DNA of 64,000 nt from Clytia hemisphaerica (Eukaryota > Cnidaria > Hydrozoa > Leptothecata > Clytiidae). The notes beneath the pieces were generated by a model that searched no databases, had not been told where the DNA came from, and saw only the letters and a list, made by a program, of their open reading frames with translations. The DNA is taken from NCBI GenBank assembly GCA_902728285.1, contig CACVBU010000791.1:124001-188000 (forward strand), given 5' to 3'. Positions 1-14,461 of this stretch are shown one piece after another. Each line of letters opens with the position of its first letter. Within the stretch, counting starts at the first letter, position 1. The translations under genes were made by a program, and so were the position numbers.

Positions 1-5522
<5,522 letters not shown>

Positions 5523-5690
5523 TATTTTTAACACTTCTTTGTATTTTGCTTTTTATTTTATTGGTTATGTATAAAAATATAATCTTTACAAATAATTCTT
5601 CTGCAAATGAAAGTCTTTCGCACATCCTTCCTAAAATATCATATTTGTTATTTTGTCACTCAGCTGGAAGTTGGAGTTTATCATTTTTTT
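5523..5690. other. CDC5L 3' flank
   Basis: AT-rich 3' flank. No canonical AATAAA is seen close to the stop; AATATA near 5577 is a possible weak variant signal. No other gene is visible. Confidence 0.3.
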
Positions 5691-6211
5691 GGACCTACCT
5701 CCGGGTAACCCGGTGGAGGTTCTATAAATTAACCCATGTCCGTTCGTTCGTTCGTTCTTCCGTCCGTCTGTTACCAGCTTTTCTCAATGTTGACTCATTA
5801 TTTTTTTCTGATTTTTTGCACAATGATGCAAAATGGCAATGCCTAAAATGTGTCGGAGCCTGATTTTCGATAAAATATATATTTGGGCAAATTTGGGCCA
5901 AAAACTGCTTAAAAATAGGGTTCTTTGGACTTATTGTACAAAATCCTGTCATTACTTTTTTCTGTTTTTTTGTACAAAGATGGAGGGCAAGATTCTCTAA
6001 AGAATGTGGTTTTTCCCGGAAAATTCTTATTCGCCTTAAAAAACGGATTTTTTGGGCCTGAATGGTTTGAGTGATTTTCGTATTTGGGGAAATTCCTTTT
6101 TACCATTTTACATTATTCAACACACAAGCTTTATTTTTACATTCTGAATTTTTGTACAATTATTGTGACTTTTTTCTTATTTTCATGTGATGTTAATCAT
6201 TAGGTAGGTCC
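5691..6211 (-). mobile_element. Repeat family A copy, TIR GGACCTACCT, reverse orientation
   Basis: Starts GGACCTACCTCCGG and ends AGGTAGGTCC, a 10-bp terminal inverted repeat. Read on the minus strand it has the same order as the other copies: GGGCTCC-like block with GGCATTGCCATTTTGCATCA, then AGAAAAGCTGG, an ACGA-type tetranucleotide repeat, GGTTAATTTATAGGACCTCC and GGTAGGTCC. Related copies end at 7444, 19366, 43945 and about 47138. I see no coding sequence. Similarity to the copy near 8603-8647 continues some 20 bp past the TIR, so the true left end may lie further out. Confidence 0.6.
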
Positions 6212-6328
6212 ATTCAGCATGTTGCTTGTTTAATTTGAAAATGTGATAGTCCAGCAAGATTTGTCAAGCTTCGTTTTTATTGATGTTAAACTTTCCACGT
6301 TTGATGATTGGAAGATATTCTTTTTTTA

Positions 6329-7703
6329 CGGTGGCCGAGAAGGACCAAACAAAATAAATTCAAATACAAAATAACAAACTCAAATACAAAATAACAAAAT
6401 TGTTTCTTATAAAAAAACGTTTAAAAACCAAAATTTCATGCTCTTGAAATATTCTTTTAAATTCAAGAATTCGTAAGCAAAAAAAACATCTATCTCATCA
6501 AAAAATTGAGTAATTTGGCTAAGAACATTGATGTGTGCTTATTAATAGTGATTCTTATAGATAAACATGCATTTTTTTGAAAAAATCTGCTTGAGCCATC
6601 TTTTTCCTATGATGGTAATCAGAAATCAGAAAAAGTTAATGATCCAATTTTTCACAAAGTCCAAAAAAACCGTTTTTCAGCCGTTTTTTGGCCCAAATTT
6701 TGCCCAAAAGATTTTTTTTCGAAAATCGGGCTCCGTCACATTCGAGGGTTTATAGTTATGCATCTTTGTGCAAAAAATCATAAAGAATCAAAGAGCCAAT
6801 CTCGAGAAAAGCTAATACCTAAGTAATTGATAATATGCTTATAAATAAATATCGAATTTGGCCAGTTTTTCTATAAAAACACGCCAAGCAACCAAAATTT
6901 CATGTCTAAACACACACATTCTTCAAAAGTAAGCCCTCATGAGCAAATAAAACATCTATCTCATAAAGTAATTTGACTAAGAACATTGATGTATGCTTAT
7001 TAATAGTGATTTTTATAGATAAACATGCGTTGTTTGAGCCAACAAAATTTTTTTGAAAAAATCTGCTTGAGCCGTCTTTCACCTATGATGGTACCCTACT
7101 TTCAAGCAAAAAATTACAAAAAGTTAATGATCCAATTTTTCACAAAGTGCAAAAAACCCGTTTTTCAGCCGTTTTTTGTCCCAAATTTGCCCAAAAATTC
7201 TTTTTTTCGAAAATCGGGGTCCGTCACATTCGAGGGTTTATAGTTATACATCTTTGTGCAAAAAATCAGAAAAAACTAGCGAGTCAATCACGAGGAAAGC
7301 TAACGAACGAACGAACGAACGAACGAACGAACGAACGAACGAACGAACGAACGAACGAACGAACGAACGAACGAACGAACGAACGAACGAACGAACGAAC
7401 GAACGGTTAATTTATAGGACCTCCACCCCACTGGGGTAGGTCCAAAAGTTCAATACATACAAAAAGGGGGACCCAAAAATGGCCAAAGTCTTATGTTGTG
7501 AGCCTGGATACTTATCATTGACCACTTTAGCTTTTCAAGAATTTAGGGCCCCTGGTACCAATTTTTGAAAATTTTGAAAGTCCGGGTCCAAACCTTATTT
7601 TGTTATGGGATTCTTTATTTTGTATTGGAATTTTTTATTTTGTTATGGGATTTTTTATTTTGTATTGAGGTATTTTATTTTGTGTGGCCCTTCTCGGCCA
7701 CCG
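6329..7703. mobile_element. 1.4-kb element with TIR CGGTGGCCGAGAAGG, TA target site
   Basis: The ends are CGGTGGCCGAGAAGGACCA on the left and the complement of CGGTGGCCGAGAAGGGCCA on the right, flanked by TA at 6327-6328 and 7704-7705. The interior holds two tandem diverged units (about 6400-6800 and 6850-7260), each with an AAAACACGCC/AAACGTTT-like start and a TCCGTCACATTCGAGGGTTT block, then the ACGA microsatellite and a family A end at 7444. It is therefore a composite or nested structure without transposase. Confidence 0.6.
7302..7405. repeat. (ACGA)26 microsatellite
   Basis: About 26 uninterrupted ACGA units immediately before GGTTAATTTATAGGACCTCC. Shorter, mutated versions occupy the same place in the family A copies ending at 6211 (reversed), 19366 and about 47138, so the microsatellite is a built-in part of that family. 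Apparent ORFs through it are artefacts of the repeat. Confidence 0.9.
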
Positions 7704-7705
7704 TA

Positions 7706-8623
7706 CTTTTTCTTTCTTTGGCTGAGCAATTAGAAGAAATACGGTACAGTACAATTCTTTCCATTTTCGAACCTTAACGGGAAAAGCTTGTCGGTCAGTA
7801 ATAGTAATACACCTACCTCCTGACATACTGTACTAGTTGTCATTCATTAGCCAACTGGTGTCAAGTGTTAGCACAAATTTCAACCTCTAAATATCATCAA
7901 CGTCGGCATACTTGTTACTATGTTACTTCACATATAGACATATACCAGGTAATTACAAACAACCGAAAATACACAATGCAAGTAGTTTGGTCATTAACAT
8001 AATTGCAACGACCTCTTTTGTTTTTCCGGCCGTAAGGTAAGAAAGGGAACTAGAAGACCCCGTGTTGTGGTCACTTTTAATTACCCCAATTAAAGGCTAA
8101 TCAAAATTTGGAAATTCAAACCGTCAGAAATAAGACAAACAAACATTTCCGAAAGTCCCTCTACAATCAGTGCCATAATATATTGGCACTTTTGGCTAAT
8201 TTACCATTTTTCGAAAAATGAAGTTCGAGCGAGAACTTCAGGCCTTCAACTTAATTTTATCGACTATCGATCTGGGAGGGATTTATTGGTTTCTAGGCTA
8301 TATTTCAAGCCCTACTGGATCATTTTTGAACTTTAAGTGTAGCGTTAAAACTCTACCATTCGAACCTACTTTAGAGCACTTACAAATCGATTGTGGTTTC
8401 AAAACACCCCGGTGAATTTCCCTTTTGTCACTGATTGTAGAAAGTTCTCAAATGGAGGGTCTGAAATGGTTTAGAGATCCCATAAATGGGATAACGAACC
8501 CTCCTCCATAGAAGTACCTGTCTTATGAAATGTCACTACTATGGGGAGCAATAATTCCTGAAATTATTAATATTTCATACTCAATCTTGAAATATCAAAT
8601 CATAAACAAGCAATATGCTGAAT
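7706..8623. other. Non-coding stretch
   Basis: No ORF of note, no splice-consistent exon and no recognisable repeat apart from the inverted copy of the 6188-6232 sequence that begins at 8603. Confidence 0.4.
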
Positions 8624-8660
8624 GGACCTACCTAATGATTAACGTCAGAAGAAAGGCAAT
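8624..8660 (+). repeat. Probable left end of a family A element interrupted by the Helentron
   Basis: TGGACCTACCTAATGATTAA is the complement of the family A end at 6194-6212. No matching GGTAGGTCC end follows before the transposon, but one occurs in the expected orientation at 19366, just beyond it. Confidence 0.4.
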
Positions 8661-8800
8661 AATAAGAAGAAAAATAAGACTATAGTCTGTAAATGAAGAA
8701 ATTTTCAAAGATTTCTGGATACAAAATTTGATTAGATATATACCTGATGATTTAGTTACTACAGGAAAAAAATAAACAACAATCAGTCAGAGGTTATAGA

Positions 8801-8823
8801 ACTAATGCAATCAATGCATTAGT
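8801..8823. other. 9-bp hairpin downstream of the Helentron ORF
   Basis: ACTAATGCA and TGCATTAGT form a perfect stem around a 5-nt loop, about 260 nt past the stop codon of the Helentron polyprotein. Rolling-circle elements carry a 3' hairpin, so this is a candidate terminal structure, but the transposon end was not established. Confidence 0.25.
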
Positions 8824-9084
8824 CTAAATATCTCATAATCGATTGTTGATGAGGGAAGAATGGATTGGGAGAGGAGTGAAAATAATAATTTAATATTTAC
8901 ATTGTATATTCACATTATATACAATATTTATTTACAGTATCTACATATTTAAAAGTTTTATGGTACATTGCATAAAAAATTATTTACATAAATTGAAAAG
9001 CAGAAGATCCATTTTAATTTCATTTAAAATTCTATTTGTCAAAATGGATATCATTTAAGAAATATAAATTCTAATCTTCGAAAG

Positions 9085-12053
9085 TCAGATATCAATGAAA
9101 ATAAAAAAATGATCACTGTATGGTGATGGCATCCATTGAGCTGGAGTTTCGCGATGATCGTCAAAAATAAGATCTAAAATATTTCCATCAATATGTGTTG
9201 GATGTTCGCATCTTTGATGAAAGATATTTGGTGGTAATGCTTCATTGACGATTTCTTTGTTGTCAGGTAAATTGAAATCACCAAGAACAATGGTTGAGTA
9301 ATTTTCCGCATTAATCTGTCCCCGTAGATTATCAAGCTCAATTTGAAGAGATTGTGCAAATAAAGGAACAGAGCTCGTTGGAGGTCTATATATCAAAACA
9401 ATCAAATAATGTTTGTCGTTTATGCTCACCAAAAGTGGAAGTAATTCTAATTCACTAACAGTGTTCAGTTCTTTTATCACATTTACTTGATTTGTATCGT
9501 AACTGATTGCTAAGCCATGGGCAGTTCTCTGATGAATCGTTTTCCAATGTCGTAGTTTTTCACTATCCTCAATGTTTCCTCTAGCGTTATTACCAGTCTC
9601 TGTGAAACATAATAAATAACATCTGGATGTATGCAAGTCATTTGAAAGAAAATGATTGATATGTAAATTCCACGATCTAATATTGTACAGACACAAATTT
9701 TTACTATTCATTTCCTCAAGTGGATGTACTATTGATAACACTTTGTTTGTCCTCATTTCTTCCATTTCTTTCTTTGCTTCTGAATTTACAACAATGTGCC
9801 TTTCAGGAATGAAATTTAGCAGATGAATCTTGTCACTCGATGTTGCGCGAGACAGAAGTGTATAAAGTAATCCTGGTCCAACTGGTGCTAATCCTTTTCC
9901 GCTTCTAGTCGTTTGATCTAGATCTCCACTGGCATATTCTAATGTGCTACCTTGTGCTTTATGTATTGTTGTAGCAAAAGCAACGATTAATGGAAATTGC
10001 TTTCTTGTCACATAAATATTTTTCGATGTTTTGAATGTTTTTACTTCTGGTTGAACGGGAACACACGTTTTCAATTCTCCTTTCAATCTTGCATTTTTCA
10101 ATTTATTTCCTGATAAAGGGTTGTCAAATTGAACATAAATAACGCCACATGGTTTGTTATCTCTTAAGCCTTGGATATGTTTCACTATTCCGGTAGATCC
10201 GTTGATCAATTTATCCTCTACATCTTTGTTAATTGTAAGCATAACCCTAGCACCAACACATAATATTAATTCTTTTGGAAGTCCTGCAGTTTTGTTAATC
10301 GGAACATATTTATTCAAAGTTACTTTTTGTCTTGATTCATCCTTAGCTATTGAAGTGCGTTTATTATTCCAATCCTGTAAAGATTTTAAGCTCTTTTCAT
10401 TTTGTTGGTCTTTCAAGTTGTTTGTGATGTACATTTTCATGAAGTTCTCAGGCCATTCAGTTGTATCAGTATGTTCGAATGACTGAATTTTTTCAATATC
10501 AGCTTGCGTATGATTTCCTTCTCGAAGCCTGTTAAGTAATGCAGCAAATTCTGAATCTCCACTTTGTCTCACAATTTCGTCCAGTTCATAAAGTTTGAAT
10601 TCTTCCCAAGCATAGTCAAGTTTTGTCTTGTATATTGAGTTTTGTTTAATAGGTGGTAATTGAAAGAAATCACCGATCAATAACAATGCAACCTCGCCAA
10701 ATGGTTCTTTGATTTGTTTAATTTCTTGTAATCGTCTATTTAGATCGTCAAAACTCCTTTTTCCAATCATTGAAATCTCATCAATCAATAAAACCTTTAA
10801 ATATTTGAATTTCAACCTCAATTCATGTAAGGCATTTCCAGTTAAATCTCGTTTTTGCATTATTCCTCTTCCTTCATCATAGATTGGTAACACGAAAGCT
10901 GAATGCAAAGTAGTACCGTCAACATTTGCTGCCGCTTTACCGGTTGATGCTGTCACAAAAACAGATGGTTCTCTATCTATATTTTGTCCTGGTTCTTTCA
11001 GAATCTTTTTAAGTTGTTCAGTCAAACACTTTATTAAGAAGCTTTTTCCAACTCCTGCACCGCCACTTAAAAAAAGTCTAAATGGATTTGGTTTTTCAAT
11101 TGATGGCATTTTTTCGGAAAATTTGAGAGTCAGTACATATTTGAAGACAAAATTGAAAAAGTTTCGCTGTTTTACATTTAAGTTGGAGCACATGTTGTAG
11201 AATCTATCAAGAGACATAGTAGGATTTTGGTCAGATGTCGTAAATGGTACTGAAGAGGTTTCATTAGTTGCATCCTGGGCATCATTTTCATAATCTAAAT
11301 CAATCAAATCCGGATGAATAATTCGATAATCATCATCTTGTTCGTCGTCACTACTTTCCGAATCAGAACTGTCATAGACATGTATATCATTTAAATCGAC
11401 GTCATTGATTCTGCCAAAATAAGGATCATGCTTTAGAATATTTGGTTTGATTTCCTCTTCGACTTCATTGAATTTCTCTTCGAAGGTATCACAGTTTCCT
11501 TTTAAGTCATTTTCATTATTTTCCCAGGGCATGAATAATTGGAGGAGTACCATGAAATATTCGTTCCTCTCTTTGAGTTTGCTGACCTTGTGATAACGTA
11601 TTACGCATGGACGACTTCGTTTTCTCATTTTTCCCATTCCGTTTTTCAATGTAATGGTTTTTGGAGTATTGTCATCTATTTCTAGAGTTTCATTTATTTC
11701 ATCATCTGTTTCGTTTGCTTCTTCTATTTCTTCTTCATTTTCTTTTTTCTTTGGGTACGTATAAATAGAAGCAAAGTCTGCTAAGCACATATTTTTTAAT
11801 TTGTTAGGACGATTCTGATACTTGTCGAACATACTATTTTTGTAAATATTTTTGGAATCTGGATCAAGCTTTGCTAGTTCAGATGGACTTTTCAGAATTC
11901 GCGTACGTTTTTCTTTTGGGCCTGTTATAACAAATTCTACATTGATATTAGAAGTTCTCATTTTTAAAGACAGCGTTCGCTTGATAGCTTCATGAGTCGA
12001 TACTTCACGTTTAGTTAGAAAGACATTGCCAACAGCACGTAATTTATCTTTTA
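9085..12053 (-). CDS. Helentron polyprotein, part 3: PIF1-family helicase and EEP endonuclease
   Basis: Right of the MITE the Rep frame resumes (KLRAVGNVFLTKREVSTHEA, the block after the Rep tyrosines) and leads into an SF1 helicase: Walker A SGGAGVGKS near 10.99-11.07 kb, STGKAAANVDGTTLHSAF, Walker B LLIDEISMIG, LLIGDFFQLPP, TTIHKAQGSTL and LLYTLLSRA. The last 215 residues are an endonuclease/exonuclease/phosphatase domain: NIRSWNLH, CFTETG, LIVLIYRPPTS, VLGDFNLPD, THIDGNILDLIF and a final SPYSDHFFI, so the Glu, Asp-x-Asn and Asp-His catalytic elements are all there. Such an endonuclease at the C terminus marks Helentrons and resembles those of CR1/L2-type LINEs. The acidic insert at 11220-11400 is unlike either neighbour and probably a linker. 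The stop is at 9085-9087. Confidence 0.92.
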
Positions 12054-12364
12054 CTCTTAGGTGCTAAATAAACGGTCCCCCCCCGCTTGTTAATTTTTCG
12101 AAAATTTTCCAACCCCCCCGGACCTTATTAGGACCCCCCCGTTTATTAATTTTTAAAGATATTTTCAGTTGGCTAAAAGAAGTCCCCTTATTTTGCTCCA
12201 AAAAGCCTGATTTTAGCCTATATTTACCTTATTTTTGGGTTTTCATAAGTACAATTTCCAACCCCCCCCCCCGGCAATTAGGTCCCCCCCCGTTTATTGA
12301 AATTTTGAAAATTTTCCAACCCCCCCGTTTATTCGAACCCCCCCGTTTATTTGGCACCTAAGAG
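12054..12364. mobile_element. G/C-tract TA-MITE inserted in the Helentron Rep-Hel frame
   Basis: TIRs CTCTTAGGTGCTAAATAAAC and its near-complement, with TA at 12052-12053 and 12365-12366. The interior is built of C7-C9 runs with CCCCGTTTATT between them. Removing the element and one TA joins the two halves of the Helitron frame at GKDV and KDKLRAVG. Related elements with ends beginning CTCT and a TA duplication lie at 20587-20745, 30989-31112 and 32030-32381. Confidence 0.85.
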
Positions 12365-12366
12365 TA

Positions 12367-14161
12367 CATCTTTTCCGGATGCTTCTTTGTGTGCCTTTTT
12401 CATGAGTTCACTCATATTTTTTTCTGGCTTGCACATGTAAGAAGTAATATAAGCTAACACTGCATACATGTTTGTTACATACTGAATATTCATGTTGGAT
12501 TGTAAGATACTAATCATGACAGTATTGTATGGACCGATATTAGTTTCATTTGGACTTCTTTTATAGAGCACTGTTAGTTTCTTTTGAACCATGTTTAAAG
12601 CAGTGAAATATTCCTCTCTTGAAAGATCACACGATCGCAACAAATCATCAAGGGTAACATCTTGCAGGTCACTATTGCAATTATTTATTTCATCAAGAAC
12701 TTTATCTAAGATTTTTTTACTTGCTCTATAATCGTTTTTGTCGATTTGTTTTCCTCGAATGATTTGGGTTTCTTCACATGGTGGCCATGGAGCTTTAAAT
12801 CTACATCTTGATCCACTTTTCTTTCTACAGGTTGTTGTATGATGATGTTTTTGTACAGTATTCACCAATTTGTAAAGTTTTGGATATTCCTCTTTGTCTG
12901 GTAATGAGCATGTAATGTATCTGTCGATAAAATCAATAACTTGATTGTCTTTGCTACTGTCATTTTCGTCAATTATAGGGGCATCTTTAATATGAATTTG
13001 AGCATGGACATGTTCTAGACCTGATCGGTGTTGGAATTCTCTGCGATCATCATAATTTAAAATTTGTCCTATTGGATGCATACCATTCATGAGCATTTTC
13101 GGGAAAACCTTATTAAAAACATGGTCAATTTGTCTGGCAACTGTCACGGGGTTTCTTTTAAAATATTGAACTTTTTGACTCCAGTCCATCCTATTTACAT
13201 CTTCATCACTTAGATTTTCTCCGTATTGTGTAGCAACTACTTTGATAATATTAGTCCATTTGAATAATGCTGCAGTCCAAGTAAGAAAATATGTGCTTGG
13301 TCCGTAAACTCGACATTTTGCTAAAACATCTAGCATCATATTATGACACCACTGTGGAGTTCCTCTTATATTTTTGAAAGAATTTTGAAAAATTTGATCA
13401 TCTGATATCATTTGCCTAACATTATTAGGATTCATTAATCTACCTGCTGATATATCACTTTGAAAATGCTTTTGTTGTGAGAAACTAATTGCACTAGCAA
13501 CATTAGAGCTTTCAATCCAATGCAACGAACTAAAAATATATTGTGGATCTGAAGCGAATCGATCATCTGAGGATTTCAATCGAGTATGAATATATTTTGA
13601 TGGGGTTATGTTCTTATCTCTCGGAGAATTAAAATGATTTTTTGCATCAGGATAGTGGGCTGGATATGCAAGAGCTTCCCAATCAGGTTCTGAATAAAAT
13701 GATACTGGTATTTCATTTTCACAGGGAGCAATATTGACGACTTGATCAGATGTTATGTCAGTAGTAGATTGTTGGTGAGCAATATCGATAGCGTTATCTG
13801 AAGAAATCGTTGCACCATCAATATCATATAACAAAGTTGGTTGAGAGGAGTTACTATTTTTCATTTGTCTTTCAAGATTGTGATCATTTCCTTCAATGTT
13901 ATCATCACTATCGCTTTCATCTTCCTGAGGTTGAGCATTCTTATCAGTTAAAAGTGACCATAATTCTGGGTCTGATCGTAATCTTTCATCCTCCCATCTA
14001 GAATTTGGTGCAACATTTTCATAAAATTTATTGACTTCAACTAATTTTTGCAATGCTTTTGTTACAAAAGCTGGTCGTATGTTTTGTTTGTTGACTGAAC
14101 TTTTATCAGAAAGACGTCGTTTTAGAGCAAGTGAAATCAAAAATTCGTCATTGCAAACTCT
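12367..14161 (-). CDS. Helentron polyprotein, part 2: Helitron_like_N / HUH Rep nuclease
   Basis: Open throughout. It begins RVCNDEFLISLALKRRL and IRPAFVTKALQKL, the family block that normally follows the DUF6570-like region, showing that part 1 and part 2 were one frame. The nuclease core has REFQHRSGLEHVHAQIH, the HUH metal site of Helitron Rep, and 130 residues later a CRKKSGSRCRF block with KAPWPPCEETQI. The tyrosine motif YAVLAYITSYMCKPEKNMS carries the paired Tyr and Lys expected for the Y2 class. The acidic Ser/Asp-rich segment at 13830-13950 is probably disordered. Translation would stop three residues into the MITE at 12364 (the frame reads LLGAK then stop). No start of its own is needed; the Met at 14140 is internal. 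Confidence 0.9.
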
Positions 14162-14170
14162 TGGTAAAAC

Positions 14171-14461
14171 CCCGGGGGGGGGGGTACTAGGGCAAGATGG
14201 GTTACGGGGATGCTCCGCTGGTCAGGGTACCTTTTCTAACCTCCACGAGTCCCAGGTAGGGTCGCAAAAACACCAAAATAGAAAAATCAGTCCCTCGTAG
14301 GGTGCCTTTTTTTGGAAAATTTGGGGAAAAAGTAGAAAATTTTGGAATTTCAGTCCCATTCAGGGTCACTTTTTTCGCAAATTTCGAGTCCCACGTAGGG
14401 TCCATTTTTCGAACCTCAGCGGAGCACCCCCGTCGGTCGACAAGGGTAGTACCCCCCCGGG
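14171..14461. mobile_element. CCCGGG foldback inserted in the Helentron frame, 8-bp target duplication
   Basis: Flanked by GGTAAAAC at 14163-14170 and 14462-14469. The ends are CCCGGGGGGGGGGGTACTAG and the complement of CCCGGGGGGGTACTACCCTT. The interior repeats short AGTCCC..AGGGT blocks. An 8-bp duplication suits hAT-type insertion. Without the element and one duplication the polyprotein frame continues KVLP to RVCNDEF. Similar ends occur at 22984-23322 and near 49921. Confidence 0.8.

Noticed and set aside
7147-7439. ORFs encoding long runs of NERT residues
   Set aside because: They are read-through of the ACGA microsatellite in all three frames, with no gene context.
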